Notes under the pieces: generated by a model
What the model was told of the DNA's origin: nothing
The model's input: only the letters and a program-made list of their open reading frames with translations
The model's database searches: none
DNA from: an uncultured Subdoligranulum sp.
Lineage (GTDB): Bacteria; Bacillota; Clostridia; Oscillospirales; Ruminococcaceae
DNA: 53,642 bases
NCBI GenBank assembly: GCA_945830575.1
Contig: CALZZE010000018.1
Location: forward strand, 1 to 53,642
Reading direction: 5' to 3'
Translations under genes and position numbers: made by a program
In this document: one piece after another, positions 9,154 to 17,287 of the stretch
Layout: every line of letters begins with the position of its first letter
Position numbering within the stretch: the first letter of the stretch is position 1

Positions 9154-10521
9154 TCAGATATTCCGCTCGCTCACGGTGAGGGTGCGGGGCAGCACGAAGA
9201 AATACAGCGCTGCGCCCACACCGATGACAAGGATGATGGACAGGATGCCAAAGGGGCTGGACGCCGCATTGATGGCATCGATCTGCTCCGGGGTGGCGGT
9301 GGCGGCGGTGAGCCCCTGCTCCGCCAGCATCTTCTGCGCCATGAAGGAGCTGACCAGACCCACCAGCGTGGGGCCGATGATGGAGGAGAATTTGCCGAAG
9401 ATGTCAAAGAATCCGAAGAACTCGCCGACGCGGTCCTTGTCCGGAATGAGCTTGCCGAACATGGAACGGCTCAGCGCCTGAATGCCGCCCTGGCTGGTGG
9501 CGCACAGCACCGCCAGCACCCAGAACTGCCACAGATCCCGCATGAAGTAGCCGAACACGCAGATGAACAGGTAGACGCAGATACCCACGCCCACCATGGC
9601 CCGCGCACCGAACCGGGCGCTGAGCTTCATGTACAGCAGGCAGAAGGGCAGGCCCAGCACCTGCACCAGCAGCAGCGCCAGCATCATGCCGGTGGAATCC
9701 AGCCCCAGATTGGTGCCGTAGGTGGTGGACATGGCAATGATGGTGTGCACGCCGTCAATGTAGAAAAAGTACGCCAGCAGGTAGACCAGCATGGGCTTGT
9801 CCTGCCCGATTTCCTTGATGGTCAGCCCCACGCTGGCAATGCTGCGGCCCACATCCCCTTTTGCGTAGGGTTTGCCGGTTTTCTGCTCGCAGTTTTTCAG
9901 AAGAGGCATACTGAATCCCAGCCACCACACGGCGGTGAGGGCGAAAATCACCGACAGGCAGGTGAGCATGGGCACCCCCACCAGATTCATGACAAGGAAG
10001 ATAAGCAGCGGAATGGTGGAGCCGCCGATGTAGCCAAGACCGTAGCCCATGGTGGAGACCTGATCCATCCGATCCTCGGTGGTGACGTCCGTCAGAAAGG
10101 CATCGTAGTAGATGCAGGAGGCGTCAAAGCCGATGACGCTGAGAATGTACAGCACAAGAATGAGCGCCGAGACCCGGCCCGCCGCCGCGGTGGAGGAGGT
10201 AAAGTCCATGCCGGGGGTGAAGGCCAGCCCCGCCACCGACACAACGCCCAGCACCACAAAGAAGGTGAACAGCTTTTTGCGCATGCCGCGGATATCGCCA
10301 AATACGCCCAAAAACGGAGCGGCCAGCGCCACGATGGCCATGGCAATGCTGGTGGCGTAGCCCCATGTGGAGATGCTGGAAACGCTGTCCGCCGTGTAAC
10401 TGGCCACCGTGTCAAAGAAAATGGGCAGCAGCGTAACCACGATGACCGAGTGAGCGCTGTTGGCCCAGTCGTACATCATCCAGCTCAGCTCCTGCTTGGT
10501 GAACTGTTTGAGAAATTTCAT
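9154..10521 (-). CDS. MFS transporter, UMF1 / Atg22-like family
   Basis: A 455-residue integral membrane protein with about 12 predicted segments. The opening KQELSWMMYDWANSAHS is the hallmark of the UMF1 (Atg22-like) family of MFS permeases, whose bacterial substrates are mostly unknown. The start is the ATG behind AAAGGAG; longer in-frame extensions run through the promoter and terminator region and are not real. It is the first gene of an operon with the phospholipase-C-like and cyclophilin genes, with a promoter directly upstream. Confidence 0.85.
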   Translation of the reverse strand: MKFLKQFTKQELSWMMYDWANSAHSVIVVTLLPIFFDTVASYTADSVSSISTWGYATSIAMAIVALAAPFLGVFGDIRGMRKKLFTFFVVLGVVSVAGLAFTPGMDFTSSTAAAGRVSALILVLYILSVIGFDASCIYYDAFLTDVTTEDRMDQVSTMGYGLGYIGGSTIPLLIFLVMNLVGVPMLTCLSVIFALTAVWWLGFSMPLLKNCEQKTGKPYAKGDVGRSIASVGLTIKEIGQDKPMLVYLLAYFFYIDGVHTIIAMSTTYGTNLGLDSTGMMLALLLVQVLGLPFCLLYMKLSARFGARAMVGVGICVYLFICVFGYFMRDLWQFWVLAVLCATSQGGIQALSRSMFGKLIPDKDRVGEFFGFFDIFGKFSSIIGPTLVGLVSSFMAQKMLAEQGLTAATATPEQIDAINAASSPFGILSIILVIGVGAALYFFVLPRTLTVSERNI

Positions 10522-10559
10522 GGCAGTGGCTCCTTTCTTTTCTCGGAGATTCCCAAAAC

Positions 10560-10588
10560 ATTTTAACAGTTTTGCAGGATAAATACAA
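10560..10588 (-). promoter_or_regulatory. Sigma-A promoter of the UMF1 transporter operon
   Basis: On the minus strand TTGTAT (10583-10588), a 17-nt spacer and TAAAAT (10560-10565). The -35 box directly abuts the terminator of the upstream gene. Confidence 0.6.
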
Positions 10589-10590
10589 GT

Positions 10591-10616
10591 GCCCGCCGGA
10601 GAAAACCCCGGCGGGC
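10591..10616 (-). terminator. Terminator of the ECF sigma operon
   Basis: A 9-bp stem GCCCGCCGG / CCGGCGGGC with an AT-rich loop lies 30 bp after the last gene of the sigma-factor operon. The T-run after it on the minus strand is imperfect (ACTTGTATTTAT) and overlaps the next promoter. Confidence 0.6.
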
Positions 10617-10645
10617 ATGAAATTTTACGTTCCTTTGACAACTCC

Positions 10646-11602
10646 TTATTCCGCGCTCTGGCTGCCAGCAGTATAGCCGTCGGTGTAGCCGTTTTCGTAG
10701 GCTTCGCTGGCTCGCTCCTCCATGTAGGTGTACAGCTCCTCCTCGGTCATCTCCTGACCGTCAAAGGAAAGGGTGCTTTCCTCCATAGCGGTCTCGGCGG
10801 TGGCGGTGACCATAAATTCCTCCAGCGCCTCCCGGCTGCTGAACACGCCGTCCCGATAATACCACTGGGCAGTCACGTTGTTGGCAAGGGTCTGCACATC
10901 CGCATCGGACAGCCACGGGCCGTTCACGTTCAGCGTAAAGTAGGGGCGCACTTCCTCCCCGGCGTTGCCGTTCCATGTGTCAAACTGGTATTCCCGGATG
11001 TTCAGCCCCGCCTTTTTGCAGGCGGCCATGACGGCCTGACAGTCGGCGGCAAATTCCTCCGCCGTCTGATACAGAGGGTTGAAGGTGAAGTAGACATACT
11101 CGTAGGCGCTTTCCTCGTCCCAGACCATCCGGCCCTCGGCGTTCAGATACTTGTCCCCGTACACATTGACGGAGGCGTCATGCACTGCGTTTTGCAGGGA
11201 CGCATCGGCGGACACCGCGGCATAGACCTTCTGTTCCAGCTGGCTGCGCATCCGGCTGATGGTGCCGTCCCATTCGGGGCTGAGATACTGCACCGCCAGC
11301 GGCACCAGCGACGCGCCGCCGATGAGCAGCAGGATGAACGCGGTGGCGAACATGCTGAGAAAGTCGTATTTCAGCACCACATCGGGCCGGGCGGCGTAGA
11401 CCAGCACCTCCACGCCCAGCACCACCAGAATGGCGGGAGCAAACCGGGCGATGGTGATGAGGTCCAGCGCCGGAACAAAGGTTTTTGCCACCAGCAGCAC
11501 ACCCGCCGCCACCAGCGTGAGGCCAAAGGCAACGGTGCCCACACGGCGCTGCTTTTTGGGCGGGGCCGACTGCATTTCGGGCTGTTGATTCTGTTCTGTC
11601 AT
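10646..11602 (-). CDS. Hypothetical membrane protein with LiaI/LiaF-type N-terminal membrane region
   Basis: About 318 residues, function unknown. After a short charged cytoplasmic N-terminus (PPKKQRR) come three hydrophobic segments between residues about 22 and 115, with the GLTLVAAGVLLVAKTF and FAPAILVVLGVEVL patterns seen in LiaI/DUF5668-type membrane domains. The rest is a soluble region of about 200 residues, rich in aromatic and acidic residues, ending in a Tyr/Gly-rich tail (YENGYTDGYTAGSQSAE). Last gene of the sigma/anti-sigma operon, so probably a target or modulator of that envelope-stress-like system. The start overlaps the preceding stop region, and GAGGAGG supports the ATG at 11602. 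Confidence 0.6.
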   Translation of the reverse strand: MTEQNQQPEMQSAPPKKQRRVGTVAFGLTLVAAGVLLVAKTFVPALDLITIARFAPAILVVLGVEVLVYAARPDVVLKYDFLSMFATAFILLLIGGASLVPLAVQYLSPEWDGTISRMRSQLEQKVYAAVSADASLQNAVHDASVNVYGDKYLNAEGRMVWDEESAYEYVYFTFNPLYQTAEEFAADCQAVMAACKKAGLNIREYQFDTWNGNAGEEVRPYFTLNVNGPWLSDADVQTLANNVTAQWYYRDGVFSSREALEEFMVTATAETAMEESTLSFDGQEMTEEELYTYMEERASEAYENGYTDGYTAGSQSAE

Positions 11603-11605
11603 CAC

Positions 11606-12142
11606 TTACACCTCCTCGTCATGGTGGGGATAGGGCGGCAGTTCCTCCGGCTTTGGGGCGGGATGCAGACCCAGCAGCCACAGGCCCGCGCAAATGAGCA
11701 GCGCCGCTACCACCACCGTGGGAATCATATTCACGAAACGCCACGCGTAATCAATACCCATCCGATCCAGCAGATCAATGAGCAGCGGGCGCAGCACCGA
11801 GTTGTACAGCGAGTACACGCCCAACGCCACAAGGCCCCAGCCCAGCAGCTTGTTGTGCTGGGGGATCAACCGTTTGAAAGTCTCCACATCCCCCAACAGC
11901 AGCAGACCGTCCTCCTTGGGTTCGCCGGATGCCAGATGACGGATGAGGTCGTAGGTGTCAAAAAAGCTGTACATCCAGACGATAGCCATGATCAAAGCCA
12001 GCGGCTCGGCGATCCACCCCAGAAAAAACGCGCCGCAGAACAGCGTGATGAGCGACAGCCCCCGCTGCATATAGCCGTAGTACATCTGGCCCGCGCCGGG
12101 GACACAGGCGCACAAAAAGGTTAAAATAGCGTTCTTTTTCAT
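11606..12142 (-). CDS. Hypothetical membrane protein, TM2-like N-terminus
   Basis: 178 residues with about five hydrophobic segments. The start MKKNAILTFLCACVPGAGQM and the following YYGYMQRGLSL resemble the paired-helix TM2 domain, in which a PGxGxxYxG turn links two helices. No enzymatic motif is visible. The ATG is preceded by GGGGGGAG, and the gene sits 4 bp after the anti-sigma gene's stop. It is translationally close to both neighbours and so belongs to the sigma operon. Confidence 0.65.
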   Translation of the reverse strand: MKKNAILTFLCACVPGAGQMYYGYMQRGLSLITLFCGAFFLGWIAEPLALIMAIVWMYSFFDTYDLIRHLASGEPKEDGLLLLGDVETFKRLIPQHNKLLGWGLVALGVYSLYNSVLRPLLIDLLDRMGIDYAWRFVNMIPTVVVAALLICAGLWLLGLHPAPKPEELPPYPHHDEEV

Positions 12143-12146
12143 AAAG

Positions 12147-12656
12147 TTACTCCCCCCTGACGGTCTTGCCGCCGAAATCGGTATCCTTGAGCTGATCGAG
12201 GCTGTTCCGAGCGTTGTCCATCCAGCCGGAAATGCCGCCGTAAAAGCCCTCGTGCATGGTGTCCACCGCCTGCTGGAGGGTGAACCGGGGCTGCTCCCGT
12301 TCCGTGTGCACCGGCACGGACGGCGCACGGAACAGCCCGAACTGCCAGATGGCAAAGGCCAGCACCACTGCCGCCGCCACGTTCACATAGCGGTTGGTGA
12401 GCAGCCGGAAGCTGCGCAGCCGCATGAGGTTCTGCACCTGCGGGATGAGGTCCCGCATGGGGCCTTGCAGCCCCTGGGGCATGGTCTCCACCAGTTTGGT
12501 GTAGCGCAGCAGACAGTAGTCGCAGAAGGTGAGGTGCTCCGCCGCCTCCAGACTGCCAAGCTCATCCAGCGTGCCGTCCCGGAGGGCGTACAGCCCCTCA
12601 TCGGTGAGATGCCCCTCGGCATCAAACAGCTTTTCATTGTCAAAAAACAGGCTCAT
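12147..12656 (-). CDS. Anti-sigma factor with zinc-finger (ZAS-type) N-terminus
   Basis: 169 residues. It contains H41-x3-C45-x2-C48 (HLTFCDYC), the ZAS zinc-binding motif of anti-ECF sigma factors, and a single membrane helix around residues 91-109, followed by a short extracytoplasmic tail. Its start overlaps the stop of the ECF sigma gene by 4 bp (ATGA), the usual translational coupling of a sigma and its anti-sigma. Expected role: hold the sigma factor at the membrane until an envelope signal arrives. The signal is not evident from sequence. Confidence 0.8.
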   Translation of the reverse strand: MSLFFDNEKLFDAEGHLTDEGLYALRDGTLDELGSLEAAEHLTFCDYCLLRYTKLVETMPQGLQGPMRDLIPQVQNLMRLRSFRLLTNRYVNVAAAVVLAFAIWQFGLFRAPSVPVHTEREQPRFTLQQAVDTMHEGFYGGISGWMDNARNSLDQLKDTDFGGKTVRGE

Positions 12657-13186
12657 TCCTTCTGCCTCCTTTCGGTGATTTGTTGGCGCAGCAGCGCCTT
12701 GGCCCGGAACAGCTGGCTTTGCACCGTGGCGGGCGGGCGATGCAGCTCCGCCGCCAGCTGGGCCACCGTTTTGCCGTCCAGTAAGTACCCCACCGCCACC
12801 GGGCCGTAGGGCTGGCGCAGGCCGCGCACCAGTGCGGTCAGTTCCTCGCCGCCCACGTTGGACAGCAGCGCGTCCTCCGGTGTGGGGGCGGCGTCCGGCG
12901 GTTCCCCCCGGGGCAGCGGCAGCGTATCGTCATCGCTGCTCTGCACCCGGCGCACCCACGCGCTTTTCAGATGGTCCTTGCATTTGTTGGACGCCACGCG
13001 CACCAGCCATTGCTTGTAATACTGTGGCTCGCAGCGGTCAATGGCGGAGTAGGCCGAGAGAAATGTGTCCTGTGTCAGGTCCTCCGCCAGATGGGGGTCG
13101 TGCACAAACTGTATACAAACTGTATAAATCAACTTCTGGTATTGCCGCATCAGCTGGGTAAACTCTGCGTTGGTCAGTCTGCACAC
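12653..13186 (-). CDS. ECF-type RNA polymerase sigma factor
   Basis: A 177-residue sigma-70-family protein. Region 2 is visible as IYTVCIQFVHDPHLAEDLTQ followed by DTFLSAY, and region 4 as YLLDGKTVAQLAAELHRPP and TVQSQLFRAKALL. The linker is acidic and proline-rich. The annotated GTG start has a purine-rich GGGGG immediately before it with almost no spacing, so the true start could be slightly different. An ATG 12 codons further in would cut region 2. It is the first gene of a four-gene operon with its anti-sigma factor and two membrane proteins. Confidence 0.85.
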   Translation of the reverse strand: MCRLTNAEFTQLMRQYQKLIYTVCIQFVHDPHLAEDLTQDTFLSAYSAIDRCEPQYYKQWLVRVASNKCKDHLKSAWVRRVQSSDDDTLPLPRGEPPDAAPTPEDALLSNVGGEELTALVRGLRQPYGPVAVGYLLDGKTVAQLAAELHRPPATVQSQLFRAKALLRQQITERRQKE

Positions 13187-13214
13187 CCCCTTTCCTCTCT
13201 CATACTATACAACG

Positions 13215-13250
13215 ATTCCCCCGCACCGTTTTTTGCAGCGCGGGGGAATT
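13215..13250. terminator. Hairpin terminator after xth, before the sigma gene
   Basis: Stem ATTCCCCCGC / GCGGGGGAAT with a loop containing a T-run. The clear T-tract is on the plus strand; on the minus strand, where both flanking genes run, only a weak TCGTTGTAT follows. It probably separates the nifS-to-xth operon from the sigma operon. Confidence 0.5.
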
Positions 13251-13253
13251 TTT

Positions 13254-14009
13254 TTACAAAGAAATTTCCAATGTGACCGGGCAGTGGTCGCTGCCCAGAA
13301 TATCCGGCAGAATTTCCGCCTTCTGGATGCGGGGCGCCAGACGATTCGAGACCAGAAAATAATCGATACGCCATCCGGCGTTGTTCTGGCGGGCGTTGAA
13401 GCGGTAGCTCCACCAGCTGTATGCCCCGGTTCTGTCGGGATACAGGCTGCGGAAGGTATCGGTAAAGCCGCTGGCCAGCAGCTGCCGGAATTTTTCCCGT
13501 TCCTGCGGGGAAAAGCCCGCGTTGCCCTCGTTGGCCTTGGGGTTTTTCAAATCGATTTCGGTGGCTGCCACGTTCAAATCTCCGCAGAGAATGACCGGCT
13601 TTTGCCCGTCCAGCGTATGCAGGTACTCCCGCAGGTCATCCTCCCACTGCATCCGATAGTCGATGCGGGCCAGCTCGTTCTGGGCGTTGGGCACGTAGAG
13701 ATTCACCAGAAAAAAGTCCGGGTATTCCAGCGTGATGGCCCGGCCCTCATGGCTGTGGATATCATGGCCGATGCCGTAACGCACCGACAGCGCCGGCTGT
13801 TTTGCCCAGATGGCCGTGCCGGAATAGCCCTTTTTCTCGGCGCTGTACAGGTACTCCGTATAGCCTTCGGGGGCGAACTCCGCCTGACCGGGCTGCATTT
13901 TGGTTTCCTGCACGCAGAAAAAGTCCGCGTCCAGCGCACGGAAGGTGTCCTCAAAGCCCTTTTTCAGGCAGGCGCGCAGGCCGTTCACATTCCAGGATAC
14001 AAATTTCAT
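13254..14009 (-). CDS. xth: Exodeoxyribonuclease III / AP endonuclease
   Basis: DNA repair enzyme of the exonuclease-endonuclease-phosphatase fold that cuts at abasic sites and trims 3' ends. 251 residues. Visible are MKFVSWNVNGLRA with the metal-region asparagine, the catalytic-site glutamate in CVQETKMQ, NLYVPNA, CGDLNVA near residue 150, and DYFLVSNRL followed by GSDHCPV at the C-terminus. The ATG follows AAAGGAG. It starts 21 bp after the stop of the SpoIID-domain gene, so it is the last gene of that operon. Confidence 0.95.
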   Translation of the reverse strand: MKFVSWNVNGLRACLKKGFEDTFRALDADFFCVQETKMQPGQAEFAPEGYTEYLYSAEKKGYSGTAIWAKQPALSVRYGIGHDIHSHEGRAITLEYPDFFLVNLYVPNAQNELARIDYRMQWEDDLREYLHTLDGQKPVILCGDLNVAATEIDLKNPKANEGNAGFSPQEREKFRQLLASGFTDTFRSLYPDRTGAYSWWSYRFNARQNNAGWRIDYFLVSNRLAPRIQKAEILPDILGSDHCPVTLEISL

Positions 14010-14030
14010 GGCGGCTCCTTTGCTCTATAC

Positions 14031-17000
14031 TTAATAGGTGGTGATGGTGGTGCCGGGGAAGTAATGGGTCAGGATGCTCTGATAATCCCAGCCGTTCTGG
14101 GCGTAGCCGATGGCGCCCCACTGGCTCAGACCGCAGCCGTGGCCGTAGCCGTAGACGTCAAAAATGAAGCAGTCCAGCTCGGCATCGTAGGTAAAGGTAA
14201 AGCACTGGCTGCGCAGGCTGCGGCCGTCCACGCTCTGGCGGGCCAGCAGCGTTTCCCGGAACCAGCGGCCGGAGCAGGTGTCGTTGCCGCTCTCGTTGAG
14301 GCCGATCTGCACCTGACTGACCCAGCCGTACTCGTTGGCGGACAGAATGGTGAACCACTGGTTGGGGTCAAGACCGGACAGGTCCACCCCCATCTTGTCA
14401 AGGATGCGATCCTGCAGGGTCTGGCGGGCAAAGCGGGCGCTGCCGCTGGTGGCGCCGTTGGTGTGCCAGTTAGTAGCTACCTGCTGGTCATAGGGGCTGT
14501 CCACCGCCTGCAGCCAGGCACGTTCGCCGCCCCACACCTCCTTGGAGGAGGCGGTGCCGGTGGACGCGGAGGCAAAATACGGCGTGAAGCACACCTGCCC
14601 GTTGTAGGTGACCAGCACCCGCGCCACCTCCTCGGCGGCGGCACGGGCGGCCGCGCCGGGGGTCTGCCCCAGCACCGAAGGATAGCCGCCCTGACTCAAA
14701 ATCCAGCAGTGGGTAGCCACGCACTGGGCCTTGTAGGCCTCGGCGGGGGCGTTGGGGCCAAGCTCGTTCTGGGCCACCATGGCAAGGCACTCCACCAGAT
14801 CCATGGTCTGGGGGCTGCCGTTCATCGTCACGTTGATGGTTTCCCCCGCCGGGGACTGCGGCGCCGGGGGAGCCTCGGTGGGCTGCTCCGGGGGCTGGTC
14901 GGGCTGTTGTTCGCCGCCCGCCTCCGAGGAAGGCGCATCCGGTTCCTGCGCGGGCGCTTCGGTGGGTGCCTGCGTGGGGGCGGGCGTGCTTTCCGCCAGT
15001 TCCTCCACCGTGATGGTCTGCTCCGGCAGACCGCCCGCCGCGCCCTGATTCAGGTCCGTCTCGGCGGCGTTGCTCTGCCCCGCCACATCGGTGAGGCCCT
15101 TGAGAAATTCATCGGTGCTGGTGAGGATGGTCTGCGTCTGCTGGTTCAGCGCGTCGATGCGCTCGGACAGATTCCCGTTCCCTTCTATCTCCGTTTCCCC
15201 GGAGGGGTCCGCGGCCTGCGGCCTGACAAGGCTCTGGGAGGCATACCATGCCACCTGCTGGCTGAGCAGGCCGGTCACATCCGGCTTGCTCAGCCCGTTG
15301 GTGCGGTACTGGGTGTCACAGAGCAGCGGCTGCGCCGTCAGCTGGATGGCGGAGGGATCCAGATAGGCGGACTCCCCCTCCTCGATGAGGCGGCCGGTGA
15401 CGCACAGCGTCACGCCGTCCTCGGAGCTGGCGGCGGTGAGAGTGAGGAACCGGGAACCGTCCCCCACCTCGACGCCGGTGTCAAACAGACTGCGGGCCTT
15501 GACGCCGGTGACGAAGTTCAGATAATCATAATAAGCGGACAGGTCCCGCTGGGCCAGCAGCGTGGAGTCGCTGTCCAGATAATAGACCGCCAGCGTTTTG
15601 AACCGCCAGCTGCCATTTTGCTGGTACAGGGTAAAGCCGCTGTTGTTCTGGAAGTTCTCCAGCTGGTCCAGCCCGGACAGCAGCCTGCCGCCGCAGTGAA
15701 TGACGGTGTTGGAGGCGGTGGGCAGCCCCAGCAGATTGGCCCCCTCAAAGGCCGCAAAGGGCGCGGCGTCGGGGTCGTCCGAGACGGTGCCCTCCGGGTA
15801 GACGAACTGCCCGTCCAGACCGGGGAAGGCAAGGTAGCCCAGCACGCCGGGGCGCTTTTCCACAGCGGCGGCAAGATAGCGGCCTGCGGTCTCGTCAAAC
15901 AGCGTGGTGCCGTAGTTTTTGCTGTTGGGGCGTGCGCCGAGGTCGTTGCGGAGGAACCACCAGACGCCCCCCGCGATGGCCAGCGCCACCAGCAGCAGCG
16001 CCGCCAGCCCCATGACCACCGTGCGCTGACGGCGGCGCTCGGATTTTTCGATGACCTCCAGACTGCGGTTGCGGGAGGGGGCAAACCCGGCGGGCGCCGG
16101 CTCTTCCGGGGCCTCGAACAGCTTGGTGGCGGCCTGCTGCAGATCGCTGGTGCCATGCACACGGCCCGCAGCCGCATCGGCGTCATCGGCGGCGCGGGCG
16201 GCAGCCACGGCGTCCGGGTCCACTTTGAAATCCGGCACCTCCTGATCCAGCACCGAGGGCTGGGGGGTGCGGCGGATGGGCTGGGGTTTCTGGCGGGGCG
16301 GCGCGGGCTGCTCCCGCTGTGCCGCGTGGCGGGCCACCAACTCCTCCACCGGCGCATCAAAGGTGATGGTTCCGGTGCCCGGCTCCGCTTTCTGCGGCGG
16401 CGCGGGCTGCGGGCCAGGAACCCCGTCAAAATCCAGCATGGGTTCAAAATCCTGTGCGCCCGGGGTGGGATGGGCGCGGCGCAGCGAAAACCGGGTGGTG
16501 TTGCCCCGCGGCTCCCCTTCCCCGGAGACCAGCAGCAGCGGCCGCTCATGGCCGGGGCGGAAGGTGATGGTGCCCGGGCCGGGACGCAGATTCTGGGTGC
16601 GGCGGCGGGCCAGATCCAGAATCGTGTTGGCAATGACCGCGTCCCCCGCCTCCGGCGCAAGAGCGCAGGCCCATGCGCTGCGCTTGTCGCACAGCAGCAC
16701 AAAGGGGCCTTGTCCCACCGTGGCGGGCATGTACATGGCGGCGTAGTCCGCGCCGCCCAGCGCCAGAGCATTCTGCGCCCGGGCCGCAGCAGCCTGCACC
16801 ACATCCCCGGGGAATTTGCCCAGCCACGCGGGCTGCTGCGTCAGCCGGGCGGTGCGCTGGGGATTGCCCCAGGTCTCGCTGCCGAAATCAAAAGCCGCCT
16901 CACTGTGCTGTAAGGGACGCAGCGGCGCGGAGAGCAGCTTTCCGGTGGTCTCGTCCGCCGCCACCAGCAGACGCCGCCGCTCCAGCAGCGCGTTCAGCGC

Positions 17001-17261
17001 CGCCTGCGCAAGGCTCATTTCCCCGATGGCATACACAGCGTCCCCGAAACGGGCGCGCAGCTTTTGGATCCATTTGTCGCAGTGGGCATCGGCCATTTCC
17101 TGCGTGGGGGCGCTGACCTGCACGCAGATGGCGTACTCGCCGTCCCGTTCCAGCAGACGCAGGCCGGGGCAGCCTTCCGCCTTGGCATTGCGCAGCTCGG
17201 CGGAAATATCCCCCGAGGGCAGGCCAAAGACGCGCAGGACTTTCAGTTGAGTTGGGAGCAT
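14031..17261 (-). CDS. CinA-like degenerate domain fused through a membrane helix to a SpoIID/LytB domain
   Basis: A 1076-residue membrane protein. Residues 1 to about 205 follow, in the same order, the KH-like and C-terminal (nicotinamide-nucleotide amidase) domains of CinA encoded immediately upstream. LKVLRVFGLPSGDI matches CinA's TLRVLGGE region, VAADETTGKLLSAPL sits where CinA has ATAESCTGGLVAEKL, and FDFGSETWGNPQRTARL matches FGFGFVTYAEAAKTRLL. The catalytic SCTGG is replaced, so this copy should be inactive. A disordered Pro/Ala-rich cytoplasmic linker (about 205-410) leads to one membrane helix (413-434), an extracytoplasmic region and a Pro/Thr-rich stretch. A SpoIID/LytB domain follows from about 805 to the end, with VECLAMVAQNELG (catalytic-glutamate region) and GYGHGCGLSQWGAIGYAQ. 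SpoIID-type domains are lytic transglycosylases acting on denuded glycan strands. GTGAGGT precedes the ATG. Confidence 0.8.
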   Translation of the reverse strand: MLPTQLKVLRVFGLPSGDISAELRNAKAEGCPGLRLLERDGEYAICVQVSAPTQEMADAHCDKWIQKLRARFGDAVYAIGEMSLAQAALNALLERRRLLVAADETTGKLLSAPLRPLQHSEAAFDFGSETWGNPQRTARLTQQPAWLGKFPGDVVQAAAARAQNALALGGADYAAMYMPATVGQGPFVLLCDKRSAWACALAPEAGDAVIANTILDLARRRTQNLRPGPGTITFRPGHERPLLLVSGEGEPRGNTTRFSLRRAHPTPGAQDFEPMLDFDGVPGPQPAPPQKAEPGTGTITFDAPVEELVARHAAQREQPAPPRQKPQPIRRTPQPSVLDQEVPDFKVDPDAVAAARAADDADAAAGRVHGTSDLQQAATKLFEAPEEPAPAGFAPSRNRSLEVIEKSERRRQRTVVMGLAALLLVALAIAGGVWWFLRNDLGARPNSKNYGTTLFDETAGRYLAAAVEKRPGVLGYLAFPGLDGQFVYPEGTVSDDPDAAPFAAFEGANLLGLPTASNTVIHCGGRLLSGLDQLENFQNNSGFTLYQQNGSWRFKTLAVYYLDSDSTLLAQRDLSAYYDYLNFVTGVKARSLFDTGVEVGDGSRFLTLTAASSEDGVTLCVTGRLIEEGESAYLDPSAIQLTAQPLLCDTQYRTNGLSKPDVTGLLSQQVAWYASQSLVRPQAADPSGETEIEGNGNLSERIDALNQQTQTILTSTDEFLKGLTDVAGQSNAAETDLNQGAAGGLPEQTITVEELAESTPAPTQAPTEAPAQEPDAPSSEAGGEQQPDQPPEQPTEAPPAPQSPAGETINVTMNGSPQTMDLVECLAMVAQNELGPNAPAEAYKAQCVATHCWILSQGGYPSVLGQTPGAAARAAAEEVARVLVTYNGQVCFTPYFASASTGTASSKEVWGGERAWLQAVDSPYDQQVATNWHTNGATSGSARFARQTLQDRILDKMGVDLSGLDPNQWFTILSANEYGWVSQVQIGLNESGNDTCSGRWFRETLLARQSVDGRSLRSQCFTFTYDAELDCFIFDVYGYGHGCGLSQWGAIGYAQNGWDYQSILTHYFPGTTITTY

Positions 17262-17287
17262 GTTGTTACCTCACGGTTGACGCATTA

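Noticed and set aside
13170-16913. A 1247-codon open frame on the plus strand
   Set aside because: It lies antisense to xth and the CinA-like/SpoIID gene. The translation is compositionally odd (Gly/Ala/His/Gln-rich) with no domains, which is usual for the antisense of a GC-rich gene.
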